This document shows positions 48,001-60,425 of a DNA stretch of 64,000 nucleotides, piece after piece (within the stretch, counting starts at the first letter, position 1; each line of letters opens with the position of its first letter). The notes beneath the pieces are model-generated. The model was not told the DNA's origin, did no database searches, and worked only from the letters and a program-made list of their open reading frames with translations. The stretch comes from Trichostrongylus colubriformis (lineage: Eukaryota; Nematoda; Chromadorea; Rhabditida; Trichostrongylidae): positions 17,953,231 through 18,017,230 of the forward strand of contig OZ022256.1 of assembly GCA_963978905.1 (NCBI GenBank), in the 5' to 3' direction. Position numbers and translations under genes: made by a program.

Positions 48001-51000
48001 AAAGACCGAATCAATCATTGCTGCCCATGTTTTCTTTTTGGTAAGGCGTTTCCTTGTGTATTTTTGTTTTACGACAAGATAATCGTTATGCTGATAGCAA
48101 GGTAGCCCTTTCAGATGGGGTTCCGTTTACAGTTTTTGAAGATCCCGAAAAAGAAATCAATCACCTGAAGGACGTTTAATGATTCATAATTTATGGTCTA
48201 TGTTTTCTTATCTGCTGTCAGTTTCAAGTTATAGTGGCCAGAAAGATAAACACACAAGCCTGCAATAAACAATGTAGTGAAAGATGGAGTCATCATATCA
48301 AAGGTTGCATTCCATTCATTGGTACTCGGATAAAAACATACAGAAGGCAAAAGCAACGATAACTAAAAATAGGAAGGATTAAAAAGTATACGGCATCACT
48401 CGATCCAGTTTTGAGATGCGCCGTGCGTCCTAATCCGTGTGAAGACATAGTAGCGCGCGAATGCAGTCTGCTCACCCTAAAAGTACTAGGTTGTCCCAAA
48501 AGTCTTGTAGGATTTTTTCGATCATCACTTTCTATTACCCTGAAGCCTGATAAATAAGTCCGCCCGCACGCGGTGTTGCCCGCGGCAGCGGTGAACTCAT
48601 TCGCAGTCTTCAGAGAACACAGTATCGCGATGCACCTTTCATTCTCAAGAAATATAGAATGGTAGGAAATGTTTATTCAACTTTATTTCTAATATCTAGA
48701 AATACCACTTATCAAAACCTTCGTTTTACCCGTGTAACAATGATCATTCGGCTTAAATTTTCTACGCAATCTCCATTTTATCGCCACAAACATTCATAAC
48801 ATGGAAATTCTACATAAATGAATGGAATCTCACGGAAACAGTTTCATTATTCCTCCCGTATACTGCTGATCATAAGTTGCTCAGGCATTAGAGGGCTCAA
48901 TGACTAGAAGGAGGCCTTACGTCAGGTGCAAAAACTTGACGCGGCAGAAGGAGCGTGGAAAAATAAGGTGAAAGACGCATTTGTGCGAGGCTTTGTGCGC
49001 CATTATCATAACAGAAAAAGGGGAAGTTTCATTCAGCCGCTATTTCATCGCCAAAACCATCGTTGCATTAAGAACCCCCGTCAACGATTCTCCTCTCATT
49101 CGAGAGGTCAAGATGGTGTGGTGTAGCAATAAAACTAAAAGTTGACGATTACACAAATACGAAAGGGTAATGGAGGCGATACGTGAAAGATAATGGTCTG
49201 GTTGGCTTGGTTGCTGTACCATTCGCTTTCGATGAATGAAGGAGAAACCTGTTAGAGCACGACATTATGCTTGACTTGGGTAAGAGGGTATTGAAATGTC
49301 TGGAGGAAAATGGGAAAGCCGAAAAGGTAGTCTTCACAACGATGTACAACAAGACTAAGGGAGGGGGGCAGAAAATTATTTTCCTGCATTCGCTGCGATG
49401 ATTTGCCAGCGAGTACTTTCCATGTAGGTTGCATGAGATACTTTGCCGTATTCCGAACTACGTCTTGGCCTAATGCAGATCTCTGATAGACGAAAATGAT
49501 TTTCAGTGATTTTTAGGGCTATCTTCTTGTTGGCTACTGGTACGTGGAATCGGAGGCTTATGACATCACGTGGACAACACCGTATTGCATTATGTGCCTA
49601 CGGTTTACTGGCCTAGTTATGGATGTTTACGACGGAGCACATTTTGTTGGTTATTTTTTCGGTGCATCATATCACCTTTCTTTTTCGCTTATTCTTTTTT
49701 CTATTGATGTGATCATTTAAAGGTGGTTTCTAATTTTTGCTTTTCATGGTCTGCTGAATTGTATGAACATGTATCCTGGTGCAATCATTGAAAAATGCCA
49801 TGAATCGTTCATTGTATGACAGCTAATTCAGGAGAAGCTGAAACCAGACCAGAAGAAGACGGCTATCCTGAACCCACCAACTCTGCTGGAAACTGCGGCG
49901 TATGGCCTTTTTTACACTGGAACGATAGCTGGTCCTCAGTTCACACTCGCAAAGTTCCGATCCTATGTGAATGGGGATTGGTTGGATGAAAATGGTCAAC
50001 CAAAAGAGTCGGCGTGAGTTATACAAGGGCACTGCGTTTTGGAATTCATGTTCTGCATGCTAGAGCACAAAAACTGTCATGCTTCTTTTTTAATTTGAAA
50101 AACAACTTGAGAAAGGGAGGACCGACTGGGGCCATCAATCCAAGTTCAAGTAGCTCTTCGGCTTCAACTGAATTATCGTAGACCATTTTTACTCTCTTCT
50201 CTGCAATTAAGTGGATCTTCGAGGTTGGACCTCTATGCGTTCTTCATAATCGGGTCTAAGTCACTGCGACATTACCCCCTCTCTTGATGTGTATTGCAGC
50301 CAGACATGTCGAAAAGAACTTTAACGCTGAAAGGTACTACAAAAAGGTTCAAAAGCATGGTCTATTTAAAAGGGATTTTTGCTCCACAAAATTGATTATT
50401 GATTTTTGAGTATGTTAGAATGGGACACACATCAAGGTTGGCGAAGAGGTGGGTCCAGTAGACTAAAATTGACGGAACCATCAACTAATTAAAACATTAT
50501 ATTAGGTCTGTGCAGAATAAATGGCCAAAACATAACTGGCCATAACTTCGCCCAGACACAAGTTTACTTGTTGAAATAAAAACCATTCGAATCTACAGAA
50601 TTTTGCCAACGATCTGTTGAAGAAAATATGTCATCATGATTAAATTCTGGATTGCGAGAATCAATAAAGTCAAGAATGGCATTTTTACCGTGCATAATTT
50701 TTCTACCGCAGGTTTGTATCGAGAACCCGGAAAAAGTGGTAATCCGTCAGGGATAGGTCTGGGGAATAAGCGGGGTGAGGGAGAGGCTCGATGCCTAACT
50801 GCATCATTTTTTACTGGGTGCGCAAAACAACGCAATACCCCACAGTTCGCAAGTCACCCGGCAGAAACTGATCGAGACGCTCCCTGACCCCCTTATTCCC
50901 CAGACCTATTCCTGACGGATTACCACTTTTTCCCAGTTCTCGATGCAAACCTGCGTCGGAAGGAGTTCGCCGAAACGATGCATGTTAAAAATGCCATCGT

Positions 51001-54000
51001 TGACTTCATTAATTTTCGCAATCCAGAATTTGTCAATGGTGGCATATTTTCTTCACCAGATCGTTGGCAAGGTTGTGTAGATTTGAATGGTTTTTATTTC
51101 GACAAATAAAGTTGTGTCTGAGCGAAGTTATGGCGTTTTGAAAAAAGTCTTCCGTTTTGGCCATTTATTCTGCACAGACCTAATACTTCGCTTTAAGAAA
51201 ATCGACCAATCATGTGTCCCCCACTTTGCCCCGACCTCTTCTGCAATTTCCAATATTCGATTGATCAAGGAGTCGCATCGTTCTTTTTCTTTATTCTTTT
51301 TTTCCGAAAGCACTCAGGTTTAACGGAATAAAATTTATTCCTTTCAATCCCTTGCTCAGCATTTTATGAACCATTCGGAAGGTTTTTTGTACTCTAACAA
51401 ATATATGTTTGGCTTTTGTTTTGGCTGTGTTTCATGTTGAATTTTAAAACTGTGTGATAGCGACCTGGCTGACATTAGCGCAATTTGTTTTCTCAAAAGA
51501 AACTCAAGAATTCCGGTCAGTAATGTTTCTCCCGTATTTGGCGTTTCACCACTCTTTCAACTGATTGGTTGAGAAAATTTTTGACTCCGGGCTTTCCTGA
51601 CTTCGTAAAAATTGTCAAAAATCACCGAGTTGTGGCGAAAAAAAAACTAAATGTGAAAAAAGAGCGACGTGGCTTCCCGAGCAATTATTCGGTGGAACTC
51701 GCAGAAGAGGTGGGGTTCAGTACGAGACACATGATTGGTTAATTTTCCTAAAGTAAAATATTATGCTTTAAATGACAGTTTGGTCAGTTTTTGTCGACTA
51801 AATAACCAATTCGCTAGCCTGAAAATCGGCCCCATTATGACGCACATAGAGACCGAGCATGTCATTCTGAAGAGCGGAAAAGATATATGACATACTGCAA
51901 AATCTTGTAATTTTATTGGAAAATTTTCGTTTGAATAAAGCGACATACTTATGGAATGACCCAATACTCAGTAATATTGTGCGATCGGCAGTAGTTATGA
52001 TACTGTAGAGGTTATGTATGTTGATGTTGAAAGGGGAGGGCGTATTTGACTATCTGTGTAGAGGGAGTTCGCACCAAATTGGCCATATTCCTCGACACCT
52101 GGGTGTGTCCTGATCGTGGTATCCGAATCAAGTGCTCTCATCCTGCCAGACTAGTGCGGCTTTCGGTACGGGCGGAAGGGGTGTGGGTAGATATGACGGA
52201 AAATAGCGTGGCCGCCGCGGCGAGCGGCGCGGCGGGTGCGAGTGCTAGTGGCAGGGCATGGCAGCCTTCAAACGAGGCAGTGTGGCATGGGTGGAAGCGC
52301 AGAGGTGGCGCGGTCACGCTCTGCCGGGCTCCTAACAAGGAAAGGCTCCCGGGTCACCGTGGCCATTCAAGATGAGTTGTGTATCCTCCTATGCAGTTTC
52401 GAACGGGATCTCAAATCTGCCCTCCAAATCTGCTAAACGATTCTGGAAAGGAAGTTACGGGAGCCTGAAAGTCCTGAAAGATACGGCGCAAACCGCAGGT
52501 GGTGGTCGTATATGGCATCGAGAAGTGATGCTGGAAGTGGTTGGATGGAGCAGCTGGTAGTGTGACGGGCTACAAATTGGGGCATGAGGGTTCGAATCCT
52601 TGATGCATTTGCTAGTTTTGCTTTTGCTTTGAGTGTTTTCTAAACGCTTGCAAAACGCTTTTACGCTTCATCAAAGCATCCCGTGCCCCCCACTAATGAG
52701 TAATCTGTTATTGGTTCTTTCCTGCATAATTGAACATTCTGCCCATCTTTTTTACCCTATTGTTCTTCGATTGTGGGGAATTTGGCGTTGTTGCGTAAAA
52801 TGACTATGATATTCGTGTTCAGGGGCCCGAATTACCCCTCTGTGCAAATTTTCAGCCAAATCGACTTTTTGGCCCAACTTCGGAAAATTGGGGGTGCCGA
52901 GGGGATAAGTAGTAGTTTTTGAATTTTTTTCTACAAAAAATCATGCAACCTGAACAAAGACAATCTAGACATATCTATTACAGATGTTCATGACAAATAT
53001 GGGCGTAACAGGCGTCATATAAGAGCATTTTCCCAGCAAGGGTCAACGACTTCTCCTTCGTTGAATGGGCTGCCAACCAATAGCCCATGAATTTTTCCGA
53101 AATTCGGTCAAGTTCTCGAATTGGCTAAAAACCTCTTCCTTGGGATAATTTTATTCCCTGAACACGAAAAACACACTGGTTCTGCACGAGAGCGACTGGC
53201 TCGCGCGCTATGGGCTCCCGAACTTACCGTGTAATAGTATTATTTGTTCAGAAAAACCTCCATAACTTCACTCCCAGAATAGTTTAGCAGATTTGGAGAG
53301 CAGAATTGAGATCCCCGTTCAAAACTACATAGAAACGTACACAACTGATTTTGAATGGCCAGGCAGCGGAGTTACGGAGCGTTTCATGAATCTACAGGTC
53401 TATTACAGGGTACGTTCGGAAGTCTATGGCGCGCGATCTAGACGTTTTCGCGAAAAATCAGATCCATTTTCGTTTTTATGGGACCAAACTTCCCCACTGT
53501 ACAAGCTTTTAGCCAATTCGAGAACTTGACCGAATTTCGGAAAAATTCATGGGCTATTGGTTGGCAGCCCATTCAGCGAAGGAGAAGTCGTTGACCCTTG
53601 CCGGGAAAATGCCCTTATATGACGCCTGTTACGCCCATATTTGTCATGAACATCTGTAATAGATGTGTCTAGATTGTCATTGTTCAGGTTGCATGATTTT
53701 TTGTAGAAAAAAATTCAAAAACTACGACTTATCCCCTCGGCACCCCCAATTTTCCGAAGTTGGGCCAAAAACTCGATTTGGCTGAAAATTTGCACAGAGG
53801 GGTAATTCGGGCCCCTGAACACGAATATCATAGTCATTTTACGCAACAACGCCAAATTCCCCACAATCGAAGAACAATAGGGTAAAAAAGATGGGCAGAA
53901 TGTTCAATTATGCAGGAAAGAACCAATAACAGATTACTCATTAGCGGGGGGCACGGGATGCTTTGATGAAGCGTAAAAGCGTTTTGCAAGCGTTTAGAAA

Positions 54001-57000
54001 ACACTCAAAGCAAAAGCAAAACTAGCAAATGCATCAAAGATTCGAACCCTCATGCCCCAATTTGTAGCCCGTCACACTACCAGCTGCTCCATCCAACCAC
54101 TGCCAGCATCACTTCTCGAGCCATATACGACCAGCACCTGCGCTTTGCGCCGTATCTTTCAGGACTTTCAGGCTCCCGTAACTTCCTTTCCAGAATCGTT
54201 TAGCAGATTTGGAGGGCAGATTTGAGATCCCCGTTCGAAACTGCATAGGAGGATATACAACTCATCTTGAATGGCCACGGTGACCCGGGAGCCTTTCCGT
54301 AAGAGCAATCGATTCGCAAGTCGTATTGGTGGTGGCACGAGTGAAACACCGCGAAGCGATTATCCGTCATATCGCACACACCGGGCGGAAACACCCTAAT
54401 TTTGACCCATGGACCGTACGGGTGGTAGCAGTGTCACTTGCTGCTGCTCTTTTCTCCCGTACACGAATGAGGACAAGAATGAAATCTTTGTTTAAATGCC
54501 TAGTTGATCGTGAACTTGGAATCGAGAAGGATTGTAGAGATTTGTTTTTGTTTACTACTCTGATCCAGATTCACTGTGTCTTTGGTGAAACACCTCGCAA
54601 AATTACTTCCATTCCATCACATGGTTGCTTCTAGTAGTTCTGCAATAATTCCTCGATTACTCAAAATCGCTCCCATTTTCAGACTGATGCCTTCGTTGGG
54701 GCGTTTCATCGGTGGTTGCACATATATGGTACTGAATCAATGGGGACACGTGTGGATTCCAGACACCTTCTTCAATTCGGAGAATTTCTTCGTAAGCTCT
54801 TCATGGCAAGCAGCGATAATAATCCCAGAAAAGCCATCTTCCCGGGTGGCGGTGCAAATAGAGCCGATGCGGCAGTGTGCCCACATTAATTCTTTGACTC
54901 CTCACCGCATACACTATGGAAATCTTGCGTGTACGTCGCACTTTTACTCGAGAAAGGATCCTGCACGGGTTGTTCACTCTTTCGATCTCTTGAGACTTCG
55001 TGACGTCGCATCGGCTCCTTCTGCACCACATCTGCTTTCTCGCGATTTTCAGGCATCTTTATCGCAGTATAAATAAGCTTAGAGTGATAGGTGTGACGAG
55101 GGTAATGAGAACTCCTAAACTGAGTCACGCAAATGGAAAACTAGGGTCTAAGACTATATGAGGCGAAATTCCCGATGTGGAGGAGTGCCACGGGCTCTAT
55201 AAGAACCGTCTTCTTCAGCAGCTGCAACTTGCTTTATCCCAGCGCACCCCTTTTTTTCGACCCAACCTGCCTCTTTTGTGACTGAATGGCGCGAAGGAGG
55301 TGATTCTGTTTCTCAGGTTCGACCGTCTCATTTCGTTTTTTCTTTACTTTCGTACTATCGAGCACGTCGACCTTCATATTTCTTGATCTTTCCATATTCG
55401 GCCCGAATTACCCCTATCACTGGCTTCCAATAAAACTAAATTTTTTCGTTCTGTTGTTACTGTTGGCCGATTCAAAAATATTCGACTCAGATAAGCGTAT
55501 GTTTGTGGACGGCCTGAGTACTTTCAGTAAATACCCACTGACAATCATCCATTTGAGAATAGCTGTAGCGAAATCGCCGTTTTGAGATGCATTACTCTGA
55601 AAAGACCGTTATCATGTTTCTACTAACTAATTACTAACTTTGTTTTTTAGAATATGTCATTTCTTATGCGGTGGACGTGGACGATGATATGGTTCAGGCT
55701 GACCATGTATCGCTATTGTGCCATTTGGCTTATAATTGTGAGTGTTTGTTGTTCTTTCCTTATGACTATTTTGGAAAATTCCAAACCTTGCATATTTTCT
55801 CCAATTATAATGGATGTTCGGTGCTAATCACGCGATGTGGGGAGTGGTGGGAATTTCACATGGAGATTGTCCAAAAGACGACAAAAAAAAACAGCCTTCT
55901 CATCCCAAGACATAGAAATTTCAATGCTATGTATTTGTTTTGAAATATTGAAGGGCCATGAGGAGGTGCGATCGGGAAGACAGACGGGATTGTTTTGCAA
56001 ATTGATTTCAATTCCAAAGTGCGAAGGGCAGTTAGGGTTCGAATAGTAGAATGAAGGGGAAAGAGGTACTTAGTTTCCCACTTTTTAGGCATTGCCTATG
56101 TTTGTTAAATTGCCGACGTCATTTCTCCATTGTTCATTGAGACTAGGTCTGATTTTGCCAAAAAACACCGTTAAAAGAGAGCAGATCTCGGCCGATCGTG
56201 CAACATAAAGGTAGATGTGCGGATTAGTGCAGAGAAAGAGCGGACTGAACAGGTCATAACTCCGAAAAATGGGACTCTCGTCTACCACTCAGGATGTATT
56301 CTTTCGCGCCATCTGCATCACTGAATAAGATGGTGCAGACGGCGAAGGAGATTAAAGGAACCAGAAGGGGGTCCTAAACAAGAGGAAGATGCAAAGAAAT
56401 GAGCATTTTGTAATGAACTCTCAAGGTTAGAAGCGATAATAGGAGAAAAAACCCGGACTCAAAAGCGCGACGCTGCGGTGTGTATTCGCATCCCATTCGC
56501 ATCAGCGCATCCATTCCGAGTTGTCCGCTGTAGGAGACGGGCCGTGGGCCAACGTTAGTTGTAGCACCTGACTTCCAGCGCAGTGGAGTGGCCATTCCCA
56601 ATTTTATAAGCATTCATGTAAGTACATCTAGAACAATATTAGAAAGAACAAAGTAAAAAGTAAAGGAAAAAACAAATTTATAATGGAAATATCTTTATTT
56701 GGCACCATGCCAAGGCGTCAAATTGGCGAGTTTGTGCAATGGCGGCCACTTAAACTCGTTCACACTACGTCTGTTCTACCGTAAGCCGAAATTACCCCCT
56801 TCTGGTGTCTTTAAACCTGCCAGCTGTAGGAGTTGCTTCTCCCTTCACAGTTCCTCACCCTTTCCTTCGTAAGCCACACCACCGAATCGCGTTCAAGCGA
56901 AGCTGTGATAAAAACGAAGGCGCGTTCGTGAGGCGATTTCCGAGATGGTACATGAACAGAAGGAACCGAGAAATTTTTTTGTTCCATAGCAAAAATAAAA

Positions 57001-60000
57001 CCGTGAAGGAAGCAACTTCCTCGAATTTTGGCCGAGGAATATCTGAATATCCATCGGTGGGCACAGCGCCATTCAAAGTTGCACAATGTTGATCACCTCT
57101 CACCTTCCATCCTTGATCACGTGACCGTCACCTCTTTGCTCCTAAAGCCTTTGTGACCCTACCTTATGAAACTTTGCATGCAGCCCTTATTAAGCAAATG
57201 CAACGTGGATATATGGGTAACAGAAGAACTTAAATTTTCGCACATGATTCCTTTGAATTCTTTCAATCCGGAGGGGAGGGGTGGTAATTTCATCAATAGC
57301 TCAGTAAAAACTTTGCTGTATAGGAAGGTGCTGCTATTCTTAATGGTCTCGGATATAATGGCAAAGATGAACAAGGAAAAGATCGGTACGTCTATGAGTG
57401 TTTCAGTTTTCGAGTACCGAATATCACGTTTGAGATTGTTTATCTTGACAGGTGGGATGGTGTTCGAGACGTTCAAGTATGGCTTTGGGAAATGGGCCAT
57501 GACTTCTCTTCAGCTATACAATCTTTCAACGTTGGTACGAACACATTCGCTAAAAAGTGGGTTTTGCAGCATTCACTTTATTCTCGATCTCGGTTTTTCT
57601 CGAATAAAATTAGTTTACAACCATTTTCCGTTATTGAATTAGTAAAAGCAACTGATTGCTGCTATCTCAGTGTAGCTTGCTTGTTTTACAATATACAGTA
57701 AGTGAAATATCGTGCTAGGAGCACTGTCCCAAGCTGTGACACTTGGATCATGATCAAATAAGGTTCAGTCGTATGACATCTGACGCCATTCACCGACGCA
57801 TACTTGTAAGTCGCCAGAATTTTGCATTACGGTCGTTTCGGAGAACTTAAGATCGAAGATCGGAGTGATCTGTAATGAATAACACGGTAACTTTTCTTAA
57901 GCTGGATGAAACTCAAGTACTTCTGTGCAAATTCACTCAAACCTTAACATATCGCAATCTGTGACGTCTAATGCCCCTTTTCGTTGCAGTTATTGATCAC
58001 AGATCCTTCAGATACGTTTCTGCTGCGGCTCGGCTAGTACACGTCTGTATGTTGAAGTGAATGTGGAGCTTTCAGACTATCCTTAGTCGTTTCCCCTGTT
58101 GGCGCAGAGAAGACCAAAAAGTGTCCATTTTTAGATGATGAGCGATGTTCATTAGAGAAATTTTTGCATTGCACAGCTAGAGAGTCGCACTTCTGTAGGG
58201 GTTGAAACGCCCGCTGAACTGCAAGGCGAACAACGAAACAGAATGTTCAAGTGTTTCATTTGAGCCGGTGTACTTATTAGAGCAGAAAGTGCTGTCGATC
58301 TTTCACGTTTCAAATGTGATTCCGAAATTTTGCAAAATGCATAATGATACTACAGTTTAGAGCCATTTATACCCTTTTCGTCGAATAAATATTGTGGATA
58401 TTGGATCTAGCGCAGGTATTATAGAGACCTAGAGACCCTCACTTTTTAAGATTCCAAACTTTTATAATTTCGTGAATTTCGATGTGAGCCAGCCTTATTC
58501 GGGATGAAATATTTTTCTCGTATATATGCCGTATTTAGCCACATTTTCCGTCGATTACGATGGCTCAACAGCAAACCTGCCGCTCATCTCGTCACATTGG
58601 GCTACCTCGCAATATGGCATGGATACCACCTTGGTTACTTCTTCCTATTCTTCTTCGAATTTGGATGTGTGGTGGCACAGGAACAGGTGGGATTGGAGAA
58701 AGGACTGATTTGTTTCTACCCGTTGCTTTCAACTTAAAAACTTCCGTCGGTGTTTCCCATGAGTAGCAGAATCATTGGATTAGATAATACATGGTGACCC
58801 ATGCTCTGTTGACCAGTGAGATTGAAGTAAATTTGGATCCAAATTTTCAGAACACAATTATTCGCTTTATTTGCAGTTGTATGCTCTGATTGATCGCACT
58901 CCCGGCTGGGCTGAGTTCAATGCGAAGCCAGCAGTTCGGCCATTCTTGTGGTTGATTGGTCGACTTACCGTAATGTACAGCATGGGATTCGGTTTCTTAT
59001 GCTTCGGACTTGTGAAGACAAAATACTGGATAGGGGCAAGTTCTTTAACAACTATTCTTTTCATAGGGAGAATGATATTCTTGTTTCTCATATACAACGA
59101 ATATGGACAGAGGGAAAGCACTTCGTACCGGTCCGCGCTAATTCCTTTGAGGAGTTTTCAGGAGTCAGCGGTGCCCAGGAGTTTCCCTGTGCCATAGTGG
59201 CGTGGCGTGGAACTCATATCATATCATCCTTGTGGGTGTGATTCAAAACTGTCCAACTACGCCAGCTTAAGGTGGTCCTGTTGTGTAGAGACCTCATCCC
59301 TCAGACCTGCAAAGGGGCCAATTCATTACGAGTTGGAAGTTGGACAAGCTTGATGCACATCCGTCTCGTGTGTCCCGCGATTCAGTCAGTCACGCGGTTC
59401 ACACAGATGTGCGCTCTTACTCCTATAGTCTTATGGCAGCGCCATGGGAAGGACTTCCAGATCTTGCGTTCCTATCAGTAAGTCTTGTTCCTCTAATTCT
59501 TAGGTTTTTTATGGCAAAAAGCAAGACGGAAGAGAGTTCAGCGAATTCTTCGTGCTCGATGCAGTTTTGCTCATTTCCATAAGCCAACATGTGATTAGCT
59601 GTCGCCTGCGTGTGGTTCTTTGTCGTTTGATCGGCGTCACATTGTTACGCTTGAATATTAAAATATTATGGGCATTTGTCCAAAGGATCTTGTGAAAAGT
59701 AACTCGACATGGGTTGCTCCCGCATTTCGTTAAATTGCTGGAATTATTGGCCATAACAGGTACTATACGCAATGATGTAGTCACAGTTTATGATCGACCC
59801 TAAATAAGGGTGGTTGTGGAATGCTTAGACGATGAAGAAAATGCTAAGAAAGTCCGTTTATTTCGGCGGCTGCGGACATCAATTCTACATCACTCTCACA
59901 GAACAAAAAATAAATGAATCGGTGCAAAGAGCTACAATCAACCAATGGTGAACGAAAATGTTGGTTGTCAAATGAAATGAAAGTAGGCTGATAACAAACC

Positions 60001-60425
60001 TAAGTGAGCGGCGAATTGAATAAAAAAGGCGTGAGACATCGTTTCCGCTCTTCTTACTCAGAAACACGCAATACCGTGTATGCACCTTCAGTCCATGAAG
60101 TGTTCTGTTGATATACGGTAGGATAACTACAAGATTACTGTAGATCACTCCGCTATTCTGCTAGATATACTGTAATTATCTTACCGTATACCTAGTGTAC
60201 CTTGTGAATTGAAGGCCTTCACTCTCCGAACGTGACTCGCATTACCCTATGCTCAAAAGTTCTTTTCAGCCTATGAAGTCGCTGTACTTTGTTGGTTTCG
60301 TCTTTTTCTTCGTCGTGTGGCCGATCACTCATCACTTGCTGAAGCGAACTCTGCCTAGAAAGTCGAAAGCTGGGATCCAGGGAAGCGATGTTCCGACAAA
60401 TGGAGTGTCGAAAAAAGAATTATAG
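45014..60425 (+). CDS. mboa-6: Lysophospholipid acyltransferase, MBOAT family (LPCAT3/MBOA-6-like)
   Basis: Twelve coding exons: 45014-45089, 47757-47864, 47934-48040, 49517-49645, 49832-50013, 54683-54791, 55651-55737, 57324-57385, 57452-57556, 58539-58686, 58877-59035, 60270-60425. All junctions keep frame and give 475 residues, close to vertebrate LPCAT3 (about 487). The product is a multi-span ER membrane enzyme that transfers acyl-CoA chains, typically polyunsaturated, to lysophospholipids (Lands cycle). Family landmarks: LAGYPLA near residue 25; GPQFTLAKFRSYVNG near 177; GLGYNGKDEQGKDRWDGVRD across exons 8/9; catalytic Asn313 in QSFNVGTNT; and catalytic His349 in LAIWHGYHLGYFF, spaced 36 residues as in LPCAT3. 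The C-terminus is KKEL, a KKXX di-lysine ER-retrieval signal. Intron 4 uses a weak donor (TTT|GTTGGT) and intron 11 a GC donor (GGG|GCAAGT). No stop or frameshift interrupts the model, so the gene looks functional. The symbol follows the C. elegans orthologue; mboa-7 is less likely. Confidence 0.92.
45090..47756 (+). other. Intron 1 of the acyltransferase gene
   Basis: GTGAGT donor, TTTACAG acceptor, phase 1. About 2.7 kb with no recognisable transposon protein; it holds an 18-base G-run near 46945. Frames at 45188-45567 and 46503-46733 have no conserved motif. Confidence 0.7.
48489..49130 (+). repeat. Dispersed repeat, copy 2, in intron 3
   Basis: Matches 8915-9495 over 48550-49120 in the same orientation. 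It starts after a mariner-like terminus at 48489 (AGGTTGTCCCAAAAGTCTTG); I could not find the inverse terminus at the right end. It lies entirely within intron 3 (48041-49516), on the sense strand of the gene. Confidence 0.68.
50502..51183. mobile_element. Fold-back mariner derivative, copy 2, in intron 5
   Basis: 682 bp between TA dinucleotides (50500-50501, 51184-51185) with TIRs TTAGGTCTGTGCAGAATAAA and the inverse. As in copy 1 (22233-22917), two transposase 3' ends face each other (minus frame 50835-50593, plus frame about 50870-51105, the latter with DRWQGCVDLNGFYFDK). The asymmetric spacer TTTTGAAAAAAGTC is on the right here and on the left in copy 1, so the copies are in opposite orientation and descend from one asymmetric ancestor. 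Confidence 0.85.
52170..52338. other. GC-rich island at the left flank of the large palindrome
   Basis: GCCGCCGCGGCGAGCGGCGC and neighbouring sequence stand out from the AT-rich intron around it. A plus-strand frame is Ala/Gly-rich without domain similarity. It may be part of the inserted element or a remnant of something it captured. Confidence 0.4.
52339..54298. mobile_element. 2-kb palindromic element with arms of about 880 bp, in intron 5
   Basis: The left arm (52339 to about 53215) and right arm (about 53420 to 54298) are near-identical inverted copies, including the outer ends (GGAAAGGCTCCCGGGTCACC and inverse). In the region between the arms, 53258-53363 is a third, diverged copy of the terminal sequence (TTTAGCAGATTTGGAG, GAGATCCCCGTTC), oriented as at the right end. 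Each arm contains a tRNA-like segment with a good Pol III B box (GGTTCGAATCC, 52589; inverse at 54039). No transposase. Motifs ATATTCGTGTTCAGGG and CCCGAATTACCCC are shared with the 17.2-18.5 kb element and with other places in the window. Transcription of the gene must pass this structure. Confidence 0.85.
55360..55425 (+). repeat. Short repeat shared (inverted) with 62216-62285
   Basis: GTCGACCTTCATATTT ... CCCGAATTACCCCTATCACTG here is the reverse complement of 62216-62285 with a few differences. It lies in intron 6 and probably represents a MITE terminus. Confidence 0.65.
57165..57258 (+). repeat. Solo arm of the TTAA MITE, in intron 7
   Basis: Matches 38370-38458, the right arm and end of the palindromic MITE (ATATATGGGTAACA, ATGATTCCTTTGAA), with about 20 percent divergence. 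The rest of the element is missing. Confidence 0.65.
59036..60269 (+). other. Intron 11, GC-AG type
   Basis: The donor reads GGG|GCAAGT and the acceptor TTTTCAG|CCT. The joined frame (KYWIG-PMKSLYFVG) follows the family alignment. An in-intron frame at 59340-59480 looks exon-like (ending CTATCAG|TAAGTC) but has no counterpart in the family. Confidence 0.75.

Noticed and set aside
49517..49700. Longer exon 4 of the acyltransferase reading past 49645
   Set aside because: A later donor (49650) breaks the frame with exon 5, and the family alignment joins cleanly at 49645/49832.
52545..52610. Possible tRNA gene (GGTTCGAATCC T-arm)
   Set aside because: No acceptable acceptor or D stem, and it occurs as an inverted pair in a transposon; kept only as a tRNA-like motif.
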